Shown here: positions 25,873 to 37,900 of the stretch, one piece after another
Layout: each line of letters starts with the position of its first letter
Position numbering within the stretch: position 1 is the stretch's first letter
DNA from: Equus caballus
Lineage: Eukaryota > Chordata > Mammalia > Perissodactyla > Equidae
Direction of reading: 5' to 3'
Length of the DNA stretch: 64,000 nucleotides
Assembly: GCF_041296265.1 (NCBI RefSeq)
Contig: NC_091710.1
Location: 49,915,622-49,979,621, forward strand
Notes under the pieces: generated by a model
What the model was told of the DNA's origin: nothing
Database searches by the model: none
The model's input: the letters and a program-made list of their open reading frames with translations, nothing else
Translations under genes and position numbers: made by a program

Positions 25873-26474
25873 TGTAACCACAGGCCCTCCAGTACCAGTT
25901 CAACTGACCCCATCTCTTATCAACAGAATGATTAAGAATTCTTTCAGAAAATGTGCAAAGTCATGTAGCCAGAGTATGCGCAGAAGATCTTCATCTAAAA
26001 TGACTTCAGAACCAAAGATTTTCCTCCTCATGAAACCAAAGGACAAGGACATGACTAGAAGTTTAAAGTCAGACTCTCATCAGAACCAAGGGGTCCCTCA
26101 TTCAGGAAAATCCTGTGTTAAAATTCCTTTCCCACCTCATCATAAATGTTTAGAACTCTATCATAAAAGTTTAGAACCTCATCATGAATGTTTAGAACGC
26201 TGTCATAAATGTTCAAACCTTACCATATATGCTTGAAGCCCACCAACCAAAACCTGTCATGCTAACATTTCCACATGCCATCCTGTTCTCCCTAACCTCT
26301 TAAATTTCACCCCAAATCCTGAATCGGAGAGACAGATGTGAGGGCACACTCCCCCTTTCTCCCTGCATATCCATCTCACAGAATAAAGCTAATATCTCCC
26401 CTAAAAGCTGATGCCATAATTAATTGGCTGCTTATACACATTGGGCAAGAGAACCCCAATTTTGTGCATTAACA
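25873..26474 (+). repeat. 3' LTR of the 17-26 kb provirus
   Basis: Partner of the 16,926-17,476 LTR, about 50 bp longer. It has an AATAAAGCT polyadenylation signal. The extra length is mostly two more units of a roughly 20-bp repeat at about 26,140-26,220. Confidence 0.9.
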
Positions 26475-26477
26475 AAA

Positions 26478-28690
26478 GAAAAACTGATCAATCTGATTAT
26501 ATTAAGAACTTTGATTTATCAAAGGCACCATGAAAAGAGTGAAAGTGTGAGCCAGAATGTGATGTGTGTAATTAACAAAAGGCTCAAACTGAGACCATCT
26601 GAAGAATTCTACAAGTCAATTAAGATAGACAATAGAGAAGGGGCAAGACCTGAACAGGCACATTTACACAAGAAAACCAAATGAATGATAAACATCTGAA
26701 AAGAAGTCAAACCTTTTAGAAATCAAAAAAACATAAACTGAAACCAGAATAAGATACCATTGGACATCCACCAGCCTGGCAAAAACTAAGATCTGCAAAA
26801 CCAAATGCAGATGAAGTATAAGCAAAGAGAACTTAACACTTGGGAAAACCACTTTGGGAAAGTTTGGGATTACGCAGTAAAGATAATAATCGGAATCTCC
26901 AAGACTTAGACATTTCCAATGTTAGGTGTGTTTGTCAGATTGGGGTCTGCAATTAGGGAGAATAGGACACTTTGTTCATGGGGACAGACTGCTTTATGGG
27001 AACCAGCTCTGCGCTCTTCTAAACTGATCTGGCAACAACACACCCCAGCTTGTGGTCCCCCTTCTCCAGCTCCCCTCACGAGGGAAGGTGTGCTCCTCCA
27101 GGATCTTACTAGGGCATGTTGCCACAGGGAGGAAACCTTGGCGGTGGAGAGAGAATTGGACAATTCCCTTAATAAAAGCACTCTTTTATTGATCCCATCT
27201 CACTAAGAGTTACAGTTATTTAGCAATTATTTATCAAAATTTGTAATATACGTATCATTTTGATCAGTTTTTACTATTGCTGATTATAGAAATAACTTAC
27301 TAACCAAAATAACTTTTAAACATTAAAACATTGAGGTCACAGAAAACTTTGAAAGCTCAACTCCAATTTATGTACGTATTTTTGTTGCAAACAAGCGTGA
27401 TAGCTTTATCAAGAAAAGACTTTTGAAAATAGAACTCTCTCTACTATTATCCATTAGGATAGAATTTTTCTGGGGAAAAGGCATACATACATGATTTTAA
27501 GAAGAAAAGAGAATGATAAAATTTTTAACAGTGAGGAAGAATTTGTTCATTAGAAAATGGTTAAAAATATCAAATCATTGTAGCATTTATATTCCATCTG
27601 ATATATTTAGATACATTTTTTAAAGTGATGTAAGTCTTTAAAATGCTAATATTTACAATATGCCAAAAATTACTTGGGTTATACTATTTTAGCAAGATGA
27701 AAATTTTAGATGTTTAATAATGTTAGAGATTCTTTGTTTTCCCACAAATCTTTTATGCACTATGCAAGCAACAAAGTTTGAAGGTCTCTTTCCTAGAGAA
27801 ACACAAACATATATACCAGGCTACCTGTGCAAGAATATTCATAGCACCTGTCCATCAAGAGCAGAGTAGGTAAATCAATTACGCACACGATGGATTGCTA
27901 TGGATTACTATAAGCACTGGATTACTACGTGCAATGAAATGAATAAACTATAGCTTCACACAAAACATAACTGAATCTCCTAAACGTAATGCTGAGCTGA
28001 AGCAGACACAAAAGACACAAAAAAACTCCTATGGTAAGATCCACTTATGTTCATAACCAAGCAAAACTAACTTATATCGCTTAGGGATGTATGACAAATT
28101 ACATCATTACTCGCGAGAATTCTCTCCCTGTCCCCATAAGAGGATTACGCAGTGCCATGAGATTCACTAGCCCCTGTTGAATTTAGACTCTTGGCTCTGC
28201 CACGTGACACACTTGAGCCAATGAAGAGTAGACCCTATGCTTGCCATGTTCAATCAGAGACTCCAAGAGGCATCAAGTTTCTGCCTCAAAAGAACTGTCC
28301 TTTCAACTTGGATTCTGGAATGAACACATGGGGAGAACACCCTAAGCCAATCCTAAGGCCTCATCGAGGCAAAAAATACATGTTTGTTTTTGTAAGCCGC
28401 TGAGATGTTGCTACAGTTCGTAATGGCGGCAAAACTAATAGCATGCAACATAGGTAGCAAAATTTTCAAGTAAAGCTAACAAAATAACACAAAAATGAAG
28501 ACACTGGAGAGGGAAGAGGTTGTGATCCAGAAGAGGGACAGGGAGGGGGCTTGGGGTAGTGGGATTGTTCTGTTGATGGAAGTAGTGGCTACAGATGTGC
28601 ATGCTGTGTAATTATTCACCTATATACAAATATTTCATGCACTTCTGTTTCCTTTTTCCTATTAAAAATGTAAAACAGGCAAAAGACCTA
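26478..28690 (+). mobile_element. L1 3'-end remnants with an LTR-like piece between
   Basis: 26,478-26,890 reads as the late ORF2 region of an old L1 ('atcaaaggcaccatgaaaag', then 'acctgaacaggcacatttac' and 'aagataccattggacatcca'). 27,800-28,060 ('gcaagaatattcatagcac' onward) and 28,445-28,690 continue toward an L1 3' end. 26,920-27,205, which has 'cttaataaaagcactctt' near its end, may be a solo LTR inserted in between. 27,210-27,790 is AT-rich and unassigned. Confidence 0.5.
28080..28445 (+). repeat. Old LTR-like remnant within the L1 stretch
   Basis: It includes 'ttggctctgccacgtgacac' and ends 'tttgtaagccgctgagatgt' then 'ctaatagcatgc'. This resembles the ends of ERVL/MaLR-type LTRs. The family name is not certain. 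Confidence 0.35.
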
Positions 28691-31284
28691 AAATAAACTT
28701 CTAAGAATTTATGGTTGTCCTTTGCCTACTCATTTCAAACATAAGTTACTCCATATCTCTACCTTCTTCTCCATTATTTAATATTAAGCATTATTACCAA
28801 GAGATATGACTATGAGACAACTTTTTACAGTTAAAAAAAAGTTCATTTATCCTTTGAAAATTTGTCATGGAATGTTCTGCAACGCCATCCTACATCAGAC
28901 AACATACCTGTGTAAACTAATATAACTAAAGTTTTATTATTCACACTCATTTTGCTGCTTTTCATTAATCCATTCCATAAATATGTATTAAGTACCTTGT
29001 ATGTAGAGGTACTGAAAAAACAAAGAAACATAGCTCTCCTTATCATGAAAAAAATCAAAATATAAACTAAGCGCCCCTTCATTGAAGCTTAAAAAAAATT
29101 ACTCTAAGTTCTGGAGGGAGTACTAGGCTAGAAAGATTAGATTTGTCAAGTAACTATAATGCCTGATAAGTGCTTTAAAACCTAACTCTTAAAATCCAAT
29201 ATGTTCAGCCTTCAGAAAATCCTTAACACTACATACTCCAGACAAGATATGGACGAAATCAATGGGTTATCCCCTACTGGGATACAGCAGGGGCTGGTCA
29301 GGCAAAGCTGGTGAGCACAGGCAAAAAGTGACAGATGGCAGCTCGCAGGAGTCATGCTTTTCACCCATCATATACCTGTTCCTGAGAAGTGAGTGCCCAG
29401 CTGAAGAGTCCCCTTCCCAGACGCCCCATGAGTCTATGCAAGGCCATGCAATTCGTTCTCACCCCTGGAACATGACTTGGTGGTATGTGACACTTCTGGG
29501 CCAAGCTAATTAAGCAGGTGGACTTCTCCATTCCACCCCCCCCCCCACCACTCCCCCTGGTCAGTGAGCATCAAGTTTAGGACTGAGAGCCCTGGGGTGG
29601 CCGTCCCGAGGTAGGAGGCACGTGGGTCCTTCAGTCACGCCATGTCAAAAGCTGCCTGAAAACCACACTAGTCCCCTGCAGGAGCAAGAAATGAACTCTT
29701 ATTTTCTTGTGATGATGTCTATTACAGCAGTCAGTCTTATTTTAACTAGTAACAAAGAGAATTTAATTGGGCTTTCAAAAGTGAGCTGAGGACAACAGGC
29801 AGGTGGCACTCAAGTCTCTCCTAATATAACAGTATTTTCAAACTTTCAATAACAAGGGAACATGGGTCCCAGCTACAGTATTACTAGTGCCTGCCTATCT
29901 CTGCACTGAGTATTATGACATTCAGGGGTCTCAGAGGCAGCAGCAGAGGCTGCAGCAATGGGATAAGCCTAAGCCCCAGACTTCTCCAACCTGGGAGACG
30001 CCCAGACAACTTGGGGAAGTCTTCTAACAGGATCCAATTCCCTCAAGTTCGAGCTGAGCTTGTTCCAGAGCCCTCTGAGAATCTCAGCACCGTCCTCATC
30101 CTGACTCACAGCCGCCCTGTGAACTCTCTCATTTAACAGGTAGGCCACAGCCCTTCCAAGCCCCTGAGAAACAAGGGAGTGGGCTGGTGGCACAGGAGGG
30201 TGGCACTGAGAAGGAAGGAGCAGAGGCTCTTTCGTCTCAAGCATCTACTACTGATCAGCACCTTTACTTTCAACTCCAGATGCCTATTTCCAACTCCCCT
30301 CAACAAATACACAGTGGGATATGCATTGACTCCACGTATTTCAAAGAGAAATGCCTCACTATTCTCAAGTGGGAAGGAAAGGCCCAGGTAAGAAGCTATT
30401 TCAAGCTTGAGGTCTCCTCAGATAGACTAAGGCACACGCATATTGAAGTGACCAATTTTCTTTCTGCAGGGATAGCTCATGAATCAGGCAATGGTCTGCC
30501 GCACCCAGAATTCTTGCTGTAACATATCACCTGGAAAGAAGGAAAGGGACAAAGGAGCACAAGAGAAAACGTCTAAGGACTGAAGCTCTGACATACGATT
30601 GCCCAGGTTTGGAGAAAACAGAAAAAGCAAAATCTAGCTGACCTCTTGCATCATCCCAGAAAAAACACACTTAGATTTAAAAAAAAGCTCACCCTCTAAA
30701 CTCAATTGATTTTCTATTCTCTGGAGGGAGTATTTCTATCATTTCAGTCATCTGAGTCCATTGGTTAATGTTCTCTGAGAAACTCCTATCTCTTCTGAGA
30801 TAAAAAGGAACAGAATTTCCACAACTCAGTAAACTTAGTGTAGTGCAATGAGCCAGCTGTGACAGCTGTAAGCCAAACCAGCTGATAGGCCCAAGAAGCG
30901 GGGAGAGGCTGGGCAAACCAGACTTTCAATGGTCAGCTGTATATTCCAACTCATTTCTTCATGAGCTAAACAGACATTTTGAGACTTTTTATAGTCAGGT
31001 CTGTTTTCCTCTCCTAGAGTTATTTAAAGTAAAGCAATTTACCTATCAATCTTCTCACCTGGTCAGTCTCCCTTGGCTCCGAACAGGGAGAACATGGGTC
31101 ATGGCAGCTGGAGCCAAGAGCAGCATTTGTCTTGACAGAGCCCTTCAACTGGGCTTGAAGGGAAAGACATCTAACGTCCCCAGCAGCTCAAGAATGAAAA
31201 GGGCAGGCCTCACAAAGGAGGAGTGCTAACTGCAACGCAGCCCCCATGGTTTGGTCCCTTTACAAAGAGAATGGCTTCATTCCT
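28691..31284. other. Intergenic, nothing clear
   Basis: I see no gene. A C-run at about 29,535-29,547 is a simple repeat. Open frames at 29,262-29,513, 29,915-30,136 and 30,187-30,522 lack any recognisable domain. Confidence 0.45.
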
Positions 31285-31405
31285 CACCAGTATTTATTGG
31301 GAGTCTATTGTGTGCAAGGCAATGTGCTGTGTGCCAGGGAAGATGCAAAGATCAATCTGACAGGACTGCCCTCACAGAGCTGACAGTCTCTGGAGCAGCA
31401 AAGTC
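31285..31405 (+). repeat. L2-type tail remnant
   Basis: 'tatttattgggagtctattg', then 'caaggcaatgtgctgtgtg' and 'acagtctctggag' follow the L2 3'-end pattern (size increase with 'tgtgccaggcact'). 31,406-33,060 beyond it shows nothing clear. Confidence 0.6.
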
Positions 31406-33059
31406 TCCGGAAAGGGTGTTCCAGGTGTAATCAATCAAATTCGCCCCTCCCCCCGCCAACACACACACAATCACACACAAAGAAAAAACTTGTTTACTAG
31501 ACTTAGTTTCATCTATTTTCTTTTAGTTCAGCGCTTCACGTAAAAAGCATAAATCTGAAAGTCTTTTAAAATGCATACTTTTACTCGTAAACAAAATTCA
31601 TTTTCATTAGAAAAAATGCTGACTATTTATTGCAATTAAGAAAATCCTCAAACATAGCTTCAGTATTTTCACGATTTTTTTCTTATGAATCTGTATTTGT
31701 GAAATAAACAATTTCCCGAATTGCATCAAAAACATGCAACAACTTTTTGGAACAGATCTCTTCAAACCACTGGCAGGCACATGAAAGGTACACGGGCTCT
31801 CCTAAAACCAAGGAAAGCTTCTGAAATAGGATAGATGTTTGTTTACAACCAAAGATCACAGCTTATGGTTTTTTCTCCCCATAAACCCATTTCATGTCAA
31901 TTCAAAGTATTAGAAAATAACACCTCCATTAACCTATACGTCAAAGATCCAAAGCTTTAGCTCACTAAGCTTTAGACACCATGGTGAAAAGTGTTCACTG
32001 TAACCTGAAAGCCCATCTCTCAGTGCTATTACTAGGCTGGCCAGACCCATCAAAGAACTGTAAAATAATTCCAAGAAAGGAAATCCAAAATATCTACTTT
32101 CCTATTACACCCTAAGGAATTTCTTAAGTTTTTCGTTATTTTCTTTTAAGCATCAAGAAACCAGATGTAATCAACTGGGGGAATAAAAAACACTGATACA
32201 GCTGCTTGTCTAGGTTAAATTGCTAGAGAAAAGGGAGCACTATCTTTTAAAATTAACTCACTTCTAACTGTAATTACATAAGTGTCTTGCAATTATTCTC
32301 TTTTCCCAGAATCATCTCTGGGCTCAGACATTTCTATTCATACTTAGGTTTTCTTAAGTATGAAGCCTTGGGTCTTTGTGGAGACTTTAGAAGACTACTT
32401 TAAAACACTGACACTAAGGTAGATGACACGGTTATCAAACTGAACAAAAGTCCATTTTTTTTAAAAGTAGAATCATGGTAAACGAACAAAGCTGTGCACA
32501 CCCAAAAGTGAGTTCCTGAGACAGAGGTTTCCTATTCCCATATTGGAGCCTTCTAGTCCTGAGCAGTTCCCCTTAGTTGAGAAAGAACAGAACGCTGTTT
32601 ATCCATTGTGCTGGCTGGGCCTTTCTACTCCTCTTCCTCACCAAATTCCAAAAAAGTGGGTGGGCTTGTCAAATACACTAACTCAGGTAAACGTCAACAC
32701 TCATCTCCACCTCACGATGGACCCACTCAGCACAGAGGGATGACCGACTACTGAACCAGCACCCAGGTCTGGTCAGGACTGCAGGCTTACTGTGCACGCA
32801 TTCCTTAATGAGAACACACTCAAGTTTTAAGCTTTGACGCCTGAAGATTGTGTTTCCATGTCTAGTATTTGTACAAACTGTATGAAGTTAAATTTTCTGG
32901 AGGTAAACTCTAACAGAAATAAAGTCAGATCAATGTGAGTTGTGTGTTAATTAGTCTTTCAATCATCTTCCTGTCTTCACATCACGAAGGTGTTCTTGTG
33001 TTCATCTCTCCGCTGAAGAGATACAATACACTTTACAGACTTGCGTGGTGTAAAACAAA

Positions 33060-33175
33060 CCCTATCTAATTAACTAGTCCAATCTGTCATTTTACATATA
33101 AAGAAACTGAGCCCCCGAAAAGTTCAATAAAAAACTTGGGAGCCAAACCCCGTCCAGCATTCATGATCCTATAAC
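33060..33175 (+). repeat. MIR fragment
   Basis: 'gtcattttacatataaagaa' followed by 'actgagccccc' is the MIR core region, truncated. Confidence 0.5.
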
Positions 33176-33379
33176 TTTGACCTTTCACATGAACACATGC
33201 TCTTACATGCAACGGCTGTTAAAACTAATGGAATTTAGTGGCGATGTATTTCATGTAAGGTAAATATAATAAATTAGATATTAATTTAAACTACTCTTAG
33301 AAAATATTAGCCCTTTGTTAACTGCTGACCATGTAACTACAGTGCTTGGTCATGCTTGAAGGGAATGGACTTGTGGTTG

Positions 33380-34780
33380 CTTCCTTTGAGAAGGATATTT
33401 ATTTGCCCATGTAGAAAAAAGTCATGTTAAATATGATCATATATTTAATCACGTACTATTATGTACTTAATCTCTGAATTATTTTTACATATATTTAGAT
33501 TCTTATACTTTTATCATAAGTAAAATTAATCGAGATATTGCCTCTATATAAGTTGTTGGCAGCTTGAAAATTAAGTCACTTCCATACAGGATGGGAAATC
33601 TCCTCTAGGAGTATGACAGAAAGGGTGTCCATGGTCACAATAAATGTAACGAAAATTATAAGTAAATTTTGATTAGTCTGTAATCTGAGGTATAGGAGAA
33701 AAGACAAGCTTAGAGAATTCAGATCTGCGTTCAAGTTTTAACACCATTCCTTGCTAGCTATGTAACCTTGAAGCAAGTCAACAAACTTCTGGGTTTCAGT
33801 TTCTTCATCTGCAAAGAACTAACATTTGCACTACACGTAACCTCATCAGATTATTGAAGATAACACACAGTAAAGTACACAAGAGTGCCTGTAAATGCAA
33901 AAGCACACCAAATATTATTACCCCAGTAATTATTAAAATGTGGACCTACAGAAAACTTTACATAATTACCACTCAGTGGCACTAGACATGTTCACTAGAA
34001 CAAACTTAACTCAGAGGGTAAACCATGCAAATATTTCGACTTTCAATGGCAACGCTAAGAAGTCACACACAGATATAATACAATGGAACATTTTTAGAGA
34101 AAGCACTGAAAGACACATATTTGGTTGACTTAAGAGACTTTAAAATGAGTTAGAATGATTTACAGCATATAAAGAGGTATTTAGTCTTTAAGTCTGGAGA
34201 AAGTTGCTAGTCACCTGTAAGAAAAACAAGCATTATGGGCATTCCTAAGACAAATGGAATAAAACTCCATCACTTTTGGCTATTTTGTAAACTAGGCTTC
34301 TCATAAATAATCATATTAATTTTTCCAGTAATCAGACATACTCTAAGATAGAAGAGAATGTCTACTTCTAAAGCACATCCACTGTGAACTTGCATGAATG
34401 CAAGGCATAAAACAGAGTTCTCATAACTCCACAGGCACCTGAAAGTTTTAACTACCCTTCATGCTCACTTTATATTCCATAAAGAATAATGGAAATACAG
34501 AGAATACTTCAGATTTTAATTTTTACAAATCCTTATTATGTAGTTGTCTTATTCTTTTAACACTCCGCTCCGGTGGCCTTCTTTTTTTGTGTTTTGTTTG
34601 TAAAATTAAGTTTAAGTGGCACATTAACCTTTCCCTTCAAATACGCCTTTTGATGTTAGTTCTTATAACCAAAAAAAAAAAAAAAACTATCAACCAAGAA
34701 CAAAAGAAGATGCAAGGGAAGAGATAAATGAGATACACTTCGTTAAGTATAAAAATATGTTGTTTCAAATTCAGAATAAT
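33380..34780 (-). other. SPCS3: Probable SPCS3 3' UTR, end uncertain
   Basis: This non-coding sequence directly follows the SPCS3 stop. On the minus strand the first canonical AATAAA after the stop is at 33403-33398, which would give a 3' UTR of about 1.4 kb. Weaker ATTAAA variants lie nearer, and longer forms are possible. A run of A at about 34671-34686 is a T-run in the message. An antisense-looking MIR remnant lies near 33,700-33,920. The end point is inferred from the signal alone. Confidence 0.45.
33700..33920 (-). repeat. MIR SINE remnant, likely in the SPCS3 3' UTR
   Basis: Reversed MIR landmarks occur in order: 'ttgctagctatgtaacctt', then 'gtttcagtttcttcatctgc' and 'cctcatcagattattgaaga'. 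Orientation is the same as SPCS3 transcription. Confidence 0.65.
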
Positions 34781-34913
34781 TTAATAACTCTTCGTTATTT
34801 CATATGTATCTGGAAATGGGACAGATACATGTCCTGATCCTGTCACAAGAGGTAGAATTCCAGCATTTGGTACAACGTTCCAAGACAGGGTTAAAGTGAC
34901 ATTCCTGTTTCCC
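34781..34913 (-). CDS. SPCS3: SPCS3 coding exon 5 with stop codon
   Basis: The acceptor is TTTTTATAG before 34913. The exon completes Lys137, then encodes [20 protein letters not shown] and on to the C-terminus EITKSY, with TAA at 34783-34781. It carries the NVT glycosylation sequon at residues 141-143. The 3' UTR continues toward lower coordinates. Confidence 0.96.
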
Positions 34914-37900
34914 CTATAAAAAGATACAATAAACAGATGTCAGCAGAAACACTTGTAGTTCAATAAAAACATTTTAATTCAAGCATTGAGGCATCAAATA
35001 CTTTATATGCAACCAGCTATTCCTAACTAGAGTCCTAATCTACAAACTTTTCTCAAGTCTTTCGAAAGCCAAGAACAGCGCTGGGAAACACTAGCCTTCT
35101 ATGTGCAGGTACCCCACAATGACCTAGCCAAACTCACTGTTGCAGTTCTCAGAGCATCAACCAAGAAGCTTGAGTGAGTAAAACACCGAGAATATAAAGA
35201 GAGAGATGAGCCAGAAATCAGAAGACAATGCTTGGAGACCTAATTCTATCAGTATCCAGATGGGCAAACCTAACAAATCAAAATCTCTCACAGCTGGAAT
35301 TTTTCATCTGCAAAAGCAGAGGTCTGGTTAAAACAGCTCTCCCCTAAAATTGCTTCCCCTGTTTACTCACAGAGCTGAGCTAAAAATGACCCAAAAGATC
35401 AACCATTCGAATGCCTTCATTTTGTATAAAAGTTAACCGAGGTTCACAGAAGTTAAGGGAAGCAAAACTAGAAACCTCAGCACCAACTCCGAGCCCAGCG
35501 CGGGCTTCCTCACTACGGTTTCCCTGCTAGGTCCCCCTCACATGGGTCACGGAGGGAGCCCTCCAACCATCAACATCCTACCTCCACAGCAGCAGGCCCA
35601 GGCCCCCCGGGCACTCCCGAGCAGAGCCCACAGGCCTTGACTAGTGTCACTATTACATTTCACAAACTGCCAAAAAACTGAGCTCTTATCTGACATCCCG
35701 GTTTGTGGGGCAGTATTTCTAGCCAATCTTCCACTTCAGATCTGTATAAATACTGTTCTTCTCTCTCAACTTTCCTCTTTTTACCCTCTAATATTTTTCT
35801 TTAGAATAGAAACACATCTTTCTCCCCCCTTCACGTTTCATTAAATGAAAAAAATGACAAAGAATTGCTCACTTGAGACCATTTCCATCGTCAAAGAAAA
35901 AATATTTTGTTTTCATATCTTTCAGCAGCAGCTTCGGATTATCACCTCTCAGAACAATCTTGTCCCAAAGGACAACTTGGTTGAGAGCCTACATTAAAAT
36001 GAAAATTAATTAGACAACTCATCAGAAATAGCATCTTTGTCAAATTAAAAGTATTGGTAAGTAAACAGTTTAATTTGTATTAATGAATCCGACTTTAAGG
36101 GAATTGAGAAAATCCTAAAGCAGACAAAATGACGCCAAGTGGTTAGAGACAAGCAGCAGCATCACACTTTCCTTGGACAAAAGAAAGATATCCCCCTAAA
36201 GAAAATCATTCCTTTTGCTAAGGCAAAGGTATTACTTAGGGCCCTCAGAACTTAGTACAAGGTTTTAGACACGTGCTCTCCAGAGTGAGGTCCTTGGAGA
36301 AACAGAAGGGATTAGAATCCCTGGAAGGGAGGAATTCTTTTAAATCACTTTTCCCTGTACAATTTCGAAGACCCTCCAGACCGGTGTGGACCCTGTACGG
36401 GGATAGAACTAATCGCTGTTCCATCACACTGTTAATACAGGTCACCACTGGCAGATTATGTCATAAAAGTTCATGTATCTCTGAGGTTTTTAAATTATCA
36501 CGGAATCACTAAAGAAATGGAGCCTTTTAAAGATTTTTTTCCTTCAAATTAAAAAACATAGGCACATCATTGTTTTATTATGGTAAAACCTACAAGTCAG
36601 ACAATTCTTTTAAGTCGCTATTTTGACATATCATAAACAAGCTGTCTAGAAAATTAGGGGCATGAAATGAAAAGAAAATACATTTGTGACCCCTACTAAA
36701 TCCCAAGACATTTGCTCTTAGCAGGCTATCGTCCATTAGCTTGTGAGGCCAGTGCTCAGCAAACTGTGACCACGTTCACTAAAGAGAACTGCGAAGAGTT
36801 ATTTCTAAATGAGGAGTCAAATCTTCACCTTTAAGCCTCTTTTTAAGATTAAAAAGAAACATCAAGACTGAAGACCACAGAATCAAAGCCATGCCAGAGT
36901 GAAATCTTTTTATGTATATTCATTCACCAAAGCAAGAACCTATCAAATCCCAAACTGTGTTCACTTACTGGTCACGCTGGTTCTGACTGACAATGATGAC
37001 TATAATTTAGGTATACCGTCACCAAGATGTCATAGTTATTTGGGGAATTTGCTGAGGCCTGTAGAATGTGTTTACAGTTGTTACTCATCTTCAGCATGAT
37101 TTTTTCTATCTGTTCCTTTTAACATTTTGTTGATTCTTAAGGGCAGGGATAAAACTTATTCAACTCAATATTCCTAGTGCCTAATACCTGGCAGAAAACA
37201 TATGCTCAAATAAATGTACAGTGAATGGAAGTGATAAAATTCCAATTAACTAATCAAACCAATCAACGGATAAATTTGTCATCCCTTGAAAATGAATACA
37301 GTTCAAATACAAGACAAGAGCAGACTCACCTCTAACTATAAGACCTCCAGGCTATGCTGATGACAAACACAGGGTGACTCAAGTGAAAACAACAGGAAGC
37401 ACACTTTAACTCCAGAGTTCACCTTCATATTTTAATTCACTTATCAGAATCATCCACCTTACACTTTTAGGAGATTTCTGTCTTTGCAATATTCTATATA
37501 GCTTAACCCTTACTCTAACTGCAACAAAAGCTCTAAATCAGAGTGGATTAATAAATTTCAATTACAAACTAATAGTTTTAATAGGTTTTAACCCAATAGT
37601 TTAATAGCTTTTAATTATAAAACTTCTGATAAACCCTTATTTATGATTAAAAAGACTACTTTAAGTACTGAAATTGGTGAATCCCATACAACTCCAAAAC
37701 AAAGAAAAATATGTCTCAATAGAGATATTAATTAATTGCAGAAACACAGCTTAATAAGACTATCAAAACAGCTCACATCATGTATTATAAAAAGAAAAAT
37801 ATAAATATTTAGATGGATTTTAAAATAAGAGATGATTAAAAAATTAGTTATCTTTACAGCTTTTGATTACGTATCTGGGTAAGAACATAGGTCACAAATT

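Larger units (their letters stand above)
16926..26474 (+). mobile_element. Class I (gammaretrovirus-like) endogenous retrovirus fossil with both LTRs
   Basis: This provirus of about 9.5 kb has two LTRs in direct orientation: 16,926-17,476 and 25,873-26,474. A primer-binding site resembling tRNA-Arg follows the first, and a purine-rich tract (aaaaggggaga) precedes the second. A gag-like start lies near 18,600-18,830 (a W-x-x-F..K..IFF-x-x-TAWAQY segment). An envelope transmembrane-like segment ends near 25,600-25,850. It is not intact and has many breaks. The LTRs look roughly 15-20% different by eye, suggesting an age of tens of millions of years. Six ERE SINEs have inserted in it. Confidence 0.85.

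Noticed and set aside
26130-26220. Short tandem repeat that could suggest a CRISPR-like array
   Set aside because: The units are adjacent without unique spacers and lie inside an LTR of a mammalian provirus. It is a minisatellite.
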